Notes: a model not told the origin generated them from the letters alone. Counted from the first letter of the stretch, positions 23,832 to 33,066 are shown. The stretch: 48,281 nucleotides of DNA from Deltaproteobacteria bacterium (GCA_029262375.1 JAJCZM010000015.1:1-48281), one strand, 5' to 3'. Program-made: numbers and translations.

Positions 23832-25769
23832 ATGACGAACGCGAGAACCGCCCTTACTCTACTTACACTCGTCGCCGCGACTCTTTTGGTCAGTCCGGCT
23901 ATCGTTAGTGCGCAATGCCCACCGAGTTGTCCGATCAGCGGTGGCGGCGACGGTGCTACCGACTGTTACGCCGAGATGGCCTCACCGGCGATGCACCTGA
24001 ATTCTCCTTTCTTCAACCCTGCGAAAATCAAACCTGCGAAAGAACATCGCTGCTTCGACGGCGACCCAGGTTGCGACCTCGACGGCGAAGTAGACGGCAA
24101 GTGCGAGTTCGATATCGATCTTTGCCTGTACAACGCGGATCCGAATCTTCCGTCGTGCACGCCCAGCGACGTGACCGCGGTCAGCATCAAGGGCTCGACC
24201 ACGAAGTTCCCCGCGTTCGCAACGTTGCAGTCCGCGGTAGACGCGTTGCTGCCCGCCACATCCAGCGTTTGCACTTCCGGAGTGAGCGTCACGTTGCCGC
24301 TCAAGGTTACCGGCAGTGGCGCTCAGAAGGTCTCCAAGATGAGCTTCAAGGCGATCACGACGACGGCATCGGGCATCGATAAAGACAAGACCAAGTTGAG
24401 CTGCGTCCCGCACCGTTGGCCGTCCGTCAACTACAATCACAAGAATCACAACGGCAACTCGGCGGAATCGGCGATCACGCCGGCGAACGTACTTTCATTG
24501 TCGTTTAAGTGGGACTTCCAGCCGTCGCTCGGAACATCCTTGAAAGGCGTGACCGGCTCACCGACGGTTGGTCGCAAGCTCGTTTACATCGCGTCTTGGG
24601 ACGGTGTCGTCTACGCAGTCGACAAGAAGAAGGGGAAGCTCAAGTGGAGCTACGACACCGGCGCGTCGCTGCAGTCGTCGGCGACACTAACCGCCGAAGG
24701 TCGCCTTCTGGTCGTCGACAGTCTGGCCGTAGTCCACGCGCTCGATGCCAAGAAGGGCGGATTGTTGTGGACCGCGAGCATCGGCGACCCTGATCTCGAG
24801 GCAGCGCACGGATGGGGTTCGCCCAGAGTAGCGAACGGTCGAGTCTTCGTCGGCCGGTCATCCCACGGCGATCAACCGTGCACCCAGGGCCACATGTACG
24901 CCTTCGATCTCGATGACGGCACCGAACTGTGGCGTGTTGCCACCGTGCCCGATTTCATCTGCGACGACGACACGACCGTCGAATGCACGACCAACGCCGA
25001 CTGCGGCGGCACCTGTGTTCCCGGCATCGGCGGCGGCGTGACGACCACGCCTTCAACAAGCAGCGATGGTGAGACCGTCTACTTCGTGAGTGTCGGCTGT
25101 TTTACGAGCCCATCGATTGGCAACTCCGACGCGTTCTTCTCGGTCGACGCTGCATCCGGCGCGGTCAACTGGATCCACCGCACGCAATTCGTCGAGCAGT
25201 ATGCTGACGGCCCTCCGTACAACGACTACGGATTCCTCAACGGTCCGATGCTCGTCACGGTCGATGACGGTATGGCGGGAACGCAAGACCTACTCGTGGC
25301 CGGCAGCAAAGACGGATCGCTGTATGCGGTTGACCCCGATACCGGCGCACCGGTTTGGACCGAGGTCGTGCAGCCCGCTGCGGACTTTGCGGGCTTCGGT
25401 TTGTTCAACGGTGCGATCGGATTTGAAGACGGAGACATCTTTGCGGCGCTCTATCAGCAGATCAATGAGATCGGCGGTCCGCTCGATAGGCTGTGGAGTT
25501 TTAGCGGCACCGACGGTTTGTCGAATTGGTCGGCGCGTGAAGACGAGTTCACCTGGGCGCACGTAGCTCTTGCCAACGGTGTCTTGTTCGTCGGAGCTAC
25601 CGCCAATGTCTTAGAGGTTTATGATGCGGCGACCGGCACACTTCTCAACACGCTGGGCGGGTTCTCGGCCCGGGTAGTGGGAGGCGCCAGCATCAGCGAC
25701 GGTACCTTGTATGTGCCGTACGGTGTCACGGGTAATACGGGCGGAGTGATGGCATTCGCGTTGCCGTAG
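23832..25769 (+). CDS. Secreted PQQ-type beta-propeller protein (PVA-dehydrogenase-like) with Cys-rich N-terminal domain
   Basis: A 645-residue exported protein. Signal peptide about 1-27. A Cys-rich domain (45-191; CFDGDPGCDLDGEVDGKC and LQSAVDALL) is shared with the third copper monooxygenase-like protein at 30.9-33.0 kb. The rest is a propeller starting RWPSVNYNHKNHNGNSAESA, close in pattern to polyvinyl-alcohol dehydrogenase-type quinoproteins, with repeated blades such as VVYAVDKKKGKLKW, VVHALDAKKGGLLW, MYAFDLDDGTELW and LYAVDPDTGAPVW. PQQ-dependent alcohol oxidation is plausible. Binding residues were not verified, and a non-catalytic propeller is possible. It precedes three monooxygenase-like genes on the same strand. 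Confidence 0.8.
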   Translation: MTNARTALTLLTLVAATLLVSPAIVSAQCPPSCPISGGGDGATDCYAEMASPAMHLNSPFFNPAKIKPAKEHRCFDGDPGCDLDGEVDGKCEFDIDLCLYNADPNLPSCTPSDVTAVSIKGSTTKFPAFATLQSAVDALLPATSSVCTSGVSVTLPLKVTGSGAQKVSKMSFKAITTTASGIDKDKTKLSCVPHRWPSVNYNHKNHNGNSAESAITPANVLSLSFKWDFQPSLGTSLKGVTGSPTVGRKLVYIASWDGVVYAVDKKKGKLKWSYDTGASLQSSATLTAEGRLLVVDSLAVVHALDAKKGGLLWTASIGDPDLEAAHGWGSPRVANGRVFVGRSSHGDQPCTQGHMYAFDLDDGTELWRVATVPDFICDDDTTVECTTNADCGGTCVPGIGGGVTTTPSTSSDGETVYFVSVGCFTSPSIGNSDAFFSVDAASGAVNWIHRTQFVEQYADGPPYNDYGFLNGPMLVTVDDGMAGTQDLLVAGSKDGSLYAVDPDTGAPVWTEVVQPAADFAGFGLFNGAIGFEDGDIFAALYQQINEIGGPLDRLWSFSGTDGLSNWSAREDEFTWAHVALANGVLFVGATANVLEVYDAATGTLLNTLGGFSARVVGGASISDGTLYVPYGVTGNTGGVMAFALP

Positions 25770-25838
25770 CGAACAACTATTTAGCAGGATCCAGTTAGTC
25801 CAGTTAGTTAAGGACCAGGAAATACGAGGACATTCGGA

Positions 25839-28262
25839 ATGTTTCAACGATCAGCAACGACCACGATTCTCGCTCTCGCGGCCTTCGCACTCACGAGTGT
25901 CGGCGTTCACGAAGCCGCCGCGCACAGCGGTTCCGATTTCGCCATCTCGAGTGACAAGCTCAAGATGCAGTGGGATCAAGTCATCAAGAAGAAGAGCAAG
26001 TTCCAGTACAAAACGAAGGATCAGGTGCAGATCAACGATCTGTCTATCGATCCCTCGACGGTCGTGACGTCGGTCACGGTCAAAGGTACCGGCGTGGGCG
26101 ACGGTGATACGGGCGTGATTATTCTCGACCCGGCCGGCTGGTCCGCAATCGGCAACAAGGGCTGGAAGTACGCAGGCGACACCGACAGCCCGACGGGCGG
26201 CGGTATCAAGCAGATCAAGATTCAGACCCACCCGACCAAGGGCGGTCGCCTCCAGATCAAGGCCAAAGGGCAGTACTGGGACTACGCGTTGTTCCAGCCG
26301 CAGACGTCGATCGAGATCATGATCAACCTCGGTGAGCAGATCTACTGCGCGCAGTACGGATCAGATCCCGCAGAATTCACGCGTAACGAAGGCGCTGCCG
26401 CCAAGGGGAAAGTGCAGGGCAAAGAGTCCGTCGCGATTGCAGGCGGCGAGTGTCCGTCGGCTTGTGGCAACGGTCAGCTCGAACTCGGCGAAGAATGCGA
26501 CGACGGCAACGGAATCGATACCGACAACTGTAACAATAGCTGCGAAGGGTGCGATCCGCTGGACGTCGAGTTCGATTCGACGTTCGAAGGCATCCAGGCA
26601 TTGATCTTCGACAGCGGCGTTTACAACTGCTCGAACGATCTCTGCCACGGTAGCGCGCAACTCGGCAGTCTGGATCTTCGCGATGGTGCTTCGTACGCCG
26701 CCCTATTGGGCCCGAGCGGAAACGGCTTAGAAAGCCCGAACTGGCCAGGCTTCAAGCGCGTCTTCCCCGGCAACGAGTACGAAGACAGCGTGCTCTACAG
26801 CAATTTGCATCTCGGTGTGAACGGTACGCGTACCGGTTTCTTGGTGGGCCCTCCGGAGATCGGAACTTTGATGCCGGCCGGCGCCAATCCTCCGCTAACC
26901 GACGAGCATCTCGAGGCGATCGAGCTGTGGATTCGCGGTGGCGCATCGGAAACCGGCATCGTCGCCGGTACGTCTGAATTGCTTGGCGCGTGTCTGCCGG
27001 ACCCGACCCCGAACAAGATTCCGCAGCCGAACGTGCCGGATCCCGCAGAGGGGGTTCAGCACCCGATGCCGGGCTATGACCTGAACTCCCAGAGCGAGCG
27101 TGAGCTTTGCATTTCGAGCTACTACGACGTGTCGGCTACGGTTCCGGCACAGTTCGTCGTCCCATGTCCGGCTGGCTTCAACAACAATACACTCAATCCG
27201 AGTAACGACTGCTTCGCGTGGAACGCGCAGGAACTAGCGCAGGATCCGCAGTCGCATCACTCGATCATCCACATGTACACGGGCACCGCCGATACGACCG
27301 ATTCGGGTTGGGGAACCTGGACTTGCTACGGCGGAGACGACGATGGCCTGGTTTGTGATCCGCTCAATCTGAGCGCCTGTCCGAACGGCGGCGTCTGCGG
27401 CGGTGTCGATGAAGAAGGTGTTGCGTGCATCGGTTACGGCCCCGATGACTATGGCAATGCCGGCGGCACGGCCCCGACCTTTGGTGGTGCGCAGGAATCG
27501 ACTTCTGTGTCGCACTACCCGGTCGGTGTGTATGGCATCCTACCGGTCAAGGGCATCATCGTGTGGAACTCTCACGCGTTTAACCTGACGAACTTCGACA
27601 TGCAGATGGAAGCATGGCTGAACATGACGTACACGGACACGTTGACGTATCCGGCCAACGGCCTGTTCGACACCAAGAACATCTTCTTACAGAACGTGCC
27701 TCCGTTCGAGACGAGAGAGTACTGCGACACGCATACCTTCTCCGGAACCGAGACGATCAACCTGTTCGACTTGTCGTCGCACACCCACCGTCACGGTAAG
27801 CGCTGGCGTTACTACCAGGCTCCGCAGACGCCTTGCGCGAGCTACGTGGGTTGTCCGGTGGGCAATCCGGCCGACCTCTTCTACGAGAGCTTCGAGTACA
27901 GTGATGCGCTGCGACTGCTCTTCGATCCGCCATTGACGTATCCAAACACGGGTGACCCGGCAGATCGGACGCTCAAGTACTGCGCGCTCTACGACAACGG
28001 CGCAACGGATCCGACCGAAGTGAAACGTCGGTCGCAGACACCGTGTCCGCCGATCGGACCGTGCAATGGCGAGCCTCCGTTTGGCGGTCCGTGCACGGAC
28101 GGAACGGTGAAGTGTATAGGCGGTATCAACAACGGCCTGCCTTGTGGCGGTGACGATTTGAATTGCCCGAACGGTATATGCGATGCGTGCGATGCGAAGG
28201 GTGGTGTAACGACAGAGGATGAGATGTTCATCCCGCTCGGTACCTACTTCCGCACGCCGTAA
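25839..28262 (+). CDS. Secreted copper type II monooxygenase-like protein 1 with cytochrome-like domain
   Basis: An 807-residue exported protein. Order: signal peptide (1-28); a beta-rich domain (about 35-200, KGWKY, GIKQIKI) shared with the next gene and the GH8 protein; a DUF4215 cysteine segment (204-238); a cytochrome-like domain (about 245-370) with C264-x4-CH270 and a MPAG methionine near 345; then a PHM/DBH-like half. Its copper ligands can all be placed: His473-His474 (QSHHSII), His579 (WNSHAFN), His648 and His650 (SHTHRHG) and Met796 (TEDEMF). Relatives hydroxylate C-H bonds using O2 and a reductant. The substrate is unknown. The next gene is a same-length paralogue. Location is periplasm or cell surface. 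Confidence 0.82.
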   Translation: MFQRSATTTILALAAFALTSVGVHEAAAHSGSDFAISSDKLKMQWDQVIKKKSKFQYKTKDQVQINDLSIDPSTVVTSVTVKGTGVGDGDTGVIILDPAGWSAIGNKGWKYAGDTDSPTGGGIKQIKIQTHPTKGGRLQIKAKGQYWDYALFQPQTSIEIMINLGEQIYCAQYGSDPAEFTRNEGAAAKGKVQGKESVAIAGGECPSACGNGQLELGEECDDGNGIDTDNCNNSCEGCDPLDVEFDSTFEGIQALIFDSGVYNCSNDLCHGSAQLGSLDLRDGASYAALLGPSGNGLESPNWPGFKRVFPGNEYEDSVLYSNLHLGVNGTRTGFLVGPPEIGTLMPAGANPPLTDEHLEAIELWIRGGASETGIVAGTSELLGACLPDPTPNKIPQPNVPDPAEGVQHPMPGYDLNSQSERELCISSYYDVSATVPAQFVVPCPAGFNNNTLNPSNDCFAWNAQELAQDPQSHHSIIHMYTGTADTTDSGWGTWTCYGGDDDGLVCDPLNLSACPNGGVCGGVDEEGVACIGYGPDDYGNAGGTAPTFGGAQESTSVSHYPVGVYGILPVKGIIVWNSHAFNLTNFDMQMEAWLNMTYTDTLTYPANGLFDTKNIFLQNVPPFETREYCDTHTFSGTETINLFDLSSHTHRHGKRWRYYQAPQTPCASYVGCPVGNPADLFYESFEYSDALRLLFDPPLTYPNTGDPADRTLKYCALYDNGATDPTEVKRRSQTPCPPIGPCNGEPPFGGPCTDGTVKCIGGINNGLPCGGDDLNCPNGICDACDAKGGVTTEDEMFIPLGTYFRTP

Positions 28263-28325
28263 GACCGGCGATAGAAAAAGACGGGCGGCGTCCATATCGA
28301 GCTGACGTCCCGATGAGTCAGCGCG

Positions 28326-28361
28326 TTAGCTAGTTAACTAGTTGGCTAGCTAACTAGCTAA
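28326..28361. repeat. CTAG-rich hairpin after the first monooxygenase-like gene
   Basis: TTAGCTAGTTAACTAG (28326-28341) and CTAGCTAACTAGCTAA (28346-28361) form a 16-bp stem with one G-T wobble and a TTGG loop, 63 nt after the stop of the upstream gene. CTAG is usually rare in bacterial DNA, so this cluster is notable. Confidence 0.75.
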
Positions 28362-28383
28362 GTTGGCCGTCCTGACCGACAAA

Positions 28384-28413
28384 GAGAGCTCGCAGCTTCG
28401 GCTGCGGGCTCTC
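28384..28413 (+). terminator. Hairpin with UUCG tetraloop, likely terminator
   Basis: GAGAGCTCGCAGC (28384-28396), loop TTCG and GCTGCGGGCTCTC (28401-28413) give a 13-bp stem with one wobble pair and a C(UUCG)G tetraloop, followed by GGCGTTT. It probably ends the transcript of the first monooxygenase-like gene, which also shows that the second gene starts after it. The T-run is short, so partial read-through is possible. Confidence 0.65.
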
Positions 28414-28443
28414 GGCGTTTATACAATGAGGACGGATTCGTTG

Positions 28444-30867
28444 ATGGGGAACTTCAGCTTGGATCGTATTTCAGCACCAGCCTTCGTGACGGCCGCCGTC
28501 GCAGCACTTCTTCTCGTTACGAACGCCGGCCCCGCCGCCGCCCACGACGCTGACCATCACCGCGTCTCTAGTCAGAAGATCAAGCTGTCGTGGGACTTCC
28601 TCAACGGGAAGAAAAACAAATTTCAGTACAAGACGAAGGGCCAGCTGGCGATCAACGATCTGTCAGCGAACTTCAACGCTGTCGCGACGAACCTGATCGT
28701 GCGCGGCACCGGCCCAGGCGACGGGACCACCAGTGTGATCCGACTCGATCCGGCCGGCTGGTCCACGATCGGTACGAAGGGATGGCGCTACAAAGCCGAT
28801 ACCCGCGTATCGACTTCCAAGGGCGTGAAACAGATCAAGTTGCTCACGCGCACGTCCGGCGGCTCGATGCAGATCAAGGGGAAGGGCCAGTTCTGGGATT
28901 ATCCACTTTTCCAACAACAGTCCGGAGTCGAAGTGCTGCTCACCGTCGATTCTGATGTCTTCTGCGCCCAGTACGACGACTCGACGGGCGAACTGACCAA
29001 GAACGAAGGTTCCGCTGCGTCGGGCAAACTCCAGGGGAAGGATTCCGTTCCCCCAAGCGACTGCTTCGCCGTGTGCGGCAACGGCGTTCTCGAACTCGGT
29101 GAAGAGTGCGACGACGGCAACGATGACGACGACGATACCTGCAGCAATGGCTGCCTGGGCTGTGACGTCTCGGAAGTCGAGTTCAACAGTACGTTCGAAG
29201 GCATCCAGTCGTTGATCTTCGATAGCCCGGTTTTCAATTGCAGCGATGACCTTTGCCACGGCGCGAACTTCGCGAGCAACGGCAATCTCGACCTGCGCGA
29301 CGGTGCTTCGTACGCGCAACTCGTCAACGTGCCGAGCCCAAACTGGGCGGGGAACCCTTACCGTGTGCAGCCCGGTGATGAAGAGTTCAGCCTGCTATAC
29401 AGCAAACTCGCCCACGCCACGCTCGGTACGCCGACGCTGCCGAGCACCGGTCAATCGATGCCTCAAGGCGGCAATCCGGCGCTCACGCAGGAACTCCTCG
29501 ACGCCGTTGATCTGTGGATTCGCGGCGGTGCACCGGAAGGCACGGTCGTGGAAGGCACCGCCGAATTGTTGGGCGCTTGTCTGCCTGCGCCTTCGCCGAA
29601 GAAGATCCCACAGCCGCCCGCGCCCGCTGCCGGTACCGGTGTGCAGTTCACGCTGCCGAGTTGGCCGCTCGACTCGCAGGCGGAAGACGAGATCTGCGTG
29701 CCCTTCTACTACGACATCAGCGATCCGGCGATCACACCGCTTCAGTACCGCGTTCCGTGTCCGGTTGCCTATCCCGACAACGACACGGGCGAGTGCTTCG
29801 CGCTCAACCGCTACTTCGTTGCACAGGACCCGCAGTCTCACCACGTGATCATGCGCATCTATCAGGGCGCTTCGCAGTGGAGCGATCCCGACTGGGGTAC
29901 GTGGACTTGCCACGAAGGCACGAACGATGGCAACGCCTGCAATCCCACCACGCCCAGCGTGTGTCCGGGCGGGGTGTGCGCCGGCGATACGAAATCTGGA
30001 GTCGCCTGTTTGTCGCTCACCGATCCGTTCGGCCCGGCGGACTGGGGATTCCTCGGCGGAGTCGCTCCGCAGTACTTGGTTGCGCAAGAAGCAACACGCG
30101 TCGTCGACTTCCCGACATCCAGCTACGTGTTACTCCCGCTTAAGGGCGTGATGGTGTGGAACTCGCATGCCTTCAACCTGACCACTGAAGACATGACGAT
30201 GGAAGGTTGGCTCAACATCGACTTCCAAAGCGATCAGCAGCACGAAGTCGAAGAGCTGTTCCAAGACGATTACATCTTCACGCAGCAGGTCCCCGCGTTC
30301 GGTCAGGAAGAGTACTGTGCCACGCACACGTTCGCGCAGGACACGAACCTCTTCCAGCTGACCTCGCATACGCACCGGCACGGCAAGCGCTTCCGTGTGT
30401 ACGCGCCGCCGCAGACGCCTTGTCCTGCCGGACCTCCCGGGCCTTCCGGCTTGTTCAACTACACGGACCCTAATTGCCTGGCGGGTAACCCGGCGGATCT
30501 GATGTACGAGACGTTCGACTACAGCGATCCGCTCGAGCTGCGTTGGGTGGATTCGCCGCTCGTGTACAGCAGCGCAAGCGCCAACGATAGAACGTTCAAG
30601 TTCTGCGCGCTCTACGACAACGGCGCGACCGATCCTGCCGAGGTGAAGCTACAGTCGAATTCACCGCCGCCGCCGAACCCGCTCACACCGGGTGGGCCGT
30701 GCAGCAACAGCGAAGTGAAATGTCTCGGCGGACCGAACCAAGGCATCCAGTGCTTCGCCGACGACAACGCATGCCCCAACGGCGTGTGCGATGCTTGCGA
30801 TCTGACCGGCGGTGTCCGAACCGAAGACGAAATGATGATCCTGATGGGATTCTACTACGTAGACTGA
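28444..30867 (+). CDS. Secreted copper type II monooxygenase-like protein 2 with cytochrome-like domain
   Basis: Tandem paralogue of the preceding gene with the same domain order. Signal peptide about 1-33; shared beta-rich domain (KGWRY, GVKQIKL); DUF4215 segment CGNGVLELGEECDDGN; cytochrome-like domain with C266-x4-CH272; and the full copper ligand set His466-His467, His575, His642, His644 and Met797 (TEDEMM). The frame is open from a TTG at 28363, but that would run through the UUCG hairpin. The ATG at 28444, with AGGA at 28429-28432, gives 807 residues, exactly the length of the paralogue; the ATG at 28426 is also possible. Function is as for protein 1: extracytoplasmic O2-dependent hydroxylation is inferred. 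Confidence 0.82.
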   Translation: MGNFSLDRISAPAFVTAAVAALLLVTNAGPAAAHDADHHRVSSQKIKLSWDFLNGKKNKFQYKTKGQLAINDLSANFNAVATNLIVRGTGPGDGTTSVIRLDPAGWSTIGTKGWRYKADTRVSTSKGVKQIKLLTRTSGGSMQIKGKGQFWDYPLFQQQSGVEVLLTVDSDVFCAQYDDSTGELTKNEGSAASGKLQGKDSVPPSDCFAVCGNGVLELGEECDDGNDDDDDTCSNGCLGCDVSEVEFNSTFEGIQSLIFDSPVFNCSDDLCHGANFASNGNLDLRDGASYAQLVNVPSPNWAGNPYRVQPGDEEFSLLYSKLAHATLGTPTLPSTGQSMPQGGNPALTQELLDAVDLWIRGGAPEGTVVEGTAELLGACLPAPSPKKIPQPPAPAAGTGVQFTLPSWPLDSQAEDEICVPFYYDISDPAITPLQYRVPCPVAYPDNDTGECFALNRYFVAQDPQSHHVIMRIYQGASQWSDPDWGTWTCHEGTNDGNACNPTTPSVCPGGVCAGDTKSGVACLSLTDPFGPADWGFLGGVAPQYLVAQEATRVVDFPTSSYVLLPLKGVMVWNSHAFNLTTEDMTMEGWLNIDFQSDQQHEVEELFQDDYIFTQQVPAFGQEEYCATHTFAQDTNLFQLTSHTHRHGKRFRVYAPPQTPCPAGPPGPSGLFNYTDPNCLAGNPADLMYETFDYSDPLELRWVDSPLVYSSASANDRTFKFCALYDNGATDPAEVKLQSNSPPPPNPLTPGGPCSNSEVKCLGGPNQGIQCFADDNACPNGVCDACDLTGGVRTEDEMMILMGFYYVD

Positions 30868-30939
30868 CGACCTCAGCCGCCGCGCTCTCTCGGGCTGGGC
30901 GCGATCGTGGAACCTGTATGACGACGGAGGAACGACCTC

Positions 30940-33027
30940 ATGAAGCGATCTGAAACCATGCCCTTTCTTCTGGCACTTGCCACGACGTTCGTGCTCGGTG
31001 CCGTGAGCGGCGCGCTCGCGCACGGCGATCCCGAGACCGATGGTCTGATCGATGGCGGCGGAAACCCGGGCAAAGATTGTCAGGCGAAATTTCAAACCGG
31101 CATCGAACTCAACTACCCGGCTCCGCCGAAGAAGAAACAGAAAGAGTTGGCTTGCGTCGATGGCGATGTGTCGTGCGATACCGATGGCGCCGTGAACGGC
31201 TCGTGCACGATCAACGTCGGATTGTGTTTGGCCGACGACGGTGACGCCGGCTGTGTGCCCGGCGGCGTTCCCACGGGCGGCGTCGAAATCAAACAGAAGT
31301 CCAGCGCACCGAATCCCGACTTCACCGCGCTACAGGCCGAGGTCGATGCACTCATCGGTGCCGGTCTGCCGTGCGCGAGCCCGGGCTCGCCTCCCGGCAA
31401 TTGTTTCCAGTGCACCGCTCAGCAGGTGCCGATCACGCTGGCGATTGCCGACAAGAAGGGGCGCAAGAAGCTCAAAGTGAAGACCACGAGCGAGCCGATC
31501 CCGCCGAAGAACAAACCGCTCAAGGATAGTGACAAACTCAAGATGCGTTGCATCGAGTGTGAGTCCGACAGCGCATTCGAACACATCAACAAGATCGTCT
31601 TCCAGCCGAGCTGCGCGTTTTCTGCCGCTTGTCACACGGGCGCGTCACCGGCCGGCGGCATGAACCTGAACTCCGACGAAGTCGGCCTACAAGCGGTGCA
31701 TGACGCGCTCGTCATCGACGATCCGATCGCGTCGGGCGCGCTGGCCCTCGGCATGCGCCGGGTACTGCCGAGCGACCCCGATCTCGAATCTCTGTCGTCG
31801 AGCTTGCTCGTCGAGAAGCTGCGCAACACGCAGAGTGAACTCGACCTGATTTGCACGAACGGCGGCGAGGCTGCGAATTGCTTGGGTCAGGAAATGCCTC
31901 CCGGCGTCGACACGTTCTCGACCGGTAAAGTCGAGTTGCTCAAAGCATGGATCGCCGACGGCGCTCTCATGACAGGCTGGCCTGCGGGTGCGACCTGCGG
32001 TGAGCCGGAAGATATTTGGACTCCCGCCACGCCGCTTGACCCGCCGGCGGCCGGCACCGGTTTCCAGGTACACTGGACACCGCCCCCGGGTTTCGAGGTG
32101 GCGCCGGGTACGGAATTCGAAGGCTGCCAGTGGATCGAGATCCCGGCATCGGTGACCGCGACGACGTACGTGACGTCGTTCGAAATTCGCGCGAACCCCG
32201 GCACGCACCACATCATCGCGTATGACGACATTCCCGATGGCGGACCACCGGCGGTACCAACCACCTTCGATCCGAACGACGCGCTTTGCAACGATCAGTT
32301 CGGCCTGAAGAGCTTCCAGGTCGCTTCGCAAGATGCGCAGTTCGTCTTCACGCTACCGCCGAACGTCAGCTGGACGGTTGAGCCGGGCAAGGTGTATGGC
32401 ATCAACATGCACTACACGAACCCGTACAACATCCCGATCGTTCCCGAGGTATGGATCAACTTCTACGGAACGACCGCGCCGACGACGAAGAGTGCCGGCC
32501 TGGCCTTCCCGGGCGACGTGCTGTTCAACCTGCCGCCGTTTACGGCGGGCGAGGGACAGCTGGTAGGATTTAACGCCGGTGGTGGTGGCGGCAACGGCCG
32601 GTGCTACTGGGATGTCTCAGCGCACCAGCATCGCCGCGGTACCGAAGTGAAAGGTTGGCTCGACGCGCCGGCTCATTGGAACGATCACACCGATCTTTTC
32701 TATTTCAGCAACGACTGGGACCACCCGCTGCTGCTCTCGCCGAACCCACGTATCTACCGTGCGCCGGGTGAGCAGATCTACTTCCAATGTCAGTGGGACA
32801 ACGGCGTACTGAATGACGTCACGCGACGATGTCAGCCGACATCGGGACCGAGCTGTGATCTCAACAGCCAAGACATCTGCTTCACGAATGCCGATTGCGG
32901 AGCGGGAACCACGGGGCTTTGCGAACCATGCCCGCTGGACTTCGGCTTCCTGTCGGAAGACGAGATGTGCTTCTTCCCGTCGTTCTACTACAACGCCGAC
33001 GCGGGGCCGACGCCGTGTCCGTACTAG
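30940..33027 (+). CDS. Secreted copper type II monooxygenase-like protein 3 with cytochrome-like domain
   Basis: A 695-residue exported protein. Signal peptide about 1-27. A Cys-rich N-terminal domain (Cys47-Cys204) matches the one in the propeller protein at 23.8 kb. A cytochrome-like domain has C225-x5-CH232 and an MPPG methionine near 319. The PHM/DBH-like half has His423-His424 (GTHHIIAYDD), His491 (INMHYTNPYN), His562 and His564 (AHQHRRG) and Met676 (SEDEMC). It is closer to the classical PHM pattern than its two neighbours. It lies 72 nt after protein 2, with GGAGG near the start. It lacks the DUF4215 segment. The strong bidirectional terminator at 33067-33104 ends the cluster. Confidence 0.83.
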   Translation: MKRSETMPFLLALATTFVLGAVSGALAHGDPETDGLIDGGGNPGKDCQAKFQTGIELNYPAPPKKKQKELACVDGDVSCDTDGAVNGSCTINVGLCLADDGDAGCVPGGVPTGGVEIKQKSSAPNPDFTALQAEVDALIGAGLPCASPGSPPGNCFQCTAQQVPITLAIADKKGRKKLKVKTTSEPIPPKNKPLKDSDKLKMRCIECESDSAFEHINKIVFQPSCAFSAACHTGASPAGGMNLNSDEVGLQAVHDALVIDDPIASGALALGMRRVLPSDPDLESLSSSLLVEKLRNTQSELDLICTNGGEAANCLGQEMPPGVDTFSTGKVELLKAWIADGALMTGWPAGATCGEPEDIWTPATPLDPPAAGTGFQVHWTPPPGFEVAPGTEFEGCQWIEIPASVTATTYVTSFEIRANPGTHHIIAYDDIPDGGPPAVPTTFDPNDALCNDQFGLKSFQVASQDAQFVFTLPPNVSWTVEPGKVYGINMHYTNPYNIPIVPEVWINFYGTTAPTTKSAGLAFPGDVLFNLPPFTAGEGQLVGFNAGGGGGNGRCYWDVSAHQHRRGTEVKGWLDAPAHWNDHTDLFYFSNDWDHPLLLSPNPRIYRAPGEQIYFQCQWDNGVLNDVTRRCQPTSGPSCDLNSQDICFTNADCGAGTTGLCEPCPLDFGFLSEDEMCFFPSFYYNADAGPTPCPY

Positions 33028-33034
33028 TCGGACG

Positions 33035-33058
33035 CTAGTTAGCGCCGGCGCTAGCTAG
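33035..33058. repeat. CTAG-rich palindrome after the third monooxygenase-like gene
   Basis: CTAGTTAGCGCC (33035-33046) and GGCGCTAGCTAG (33047-33058) are adjoining inverted arms with one mismatch (wobble in RNA). It lies 8 nt after the stop codon and just before the terminator. It resembles the CTAG-rich hairpin at 28326-28361. Confidence 0.65.
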
Positions 33059-33066
33059 TGCGAACA

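Noticed and set aside
28363..28443. TTG start for the second monooxygenase-like gene at 28363
   Set aside because: It would encode a terminator-like UUCG hairpin and place 27 residues before the signal peptide. The ATG at 28444 gives a normal signal peptide and the same length as the paralogue.
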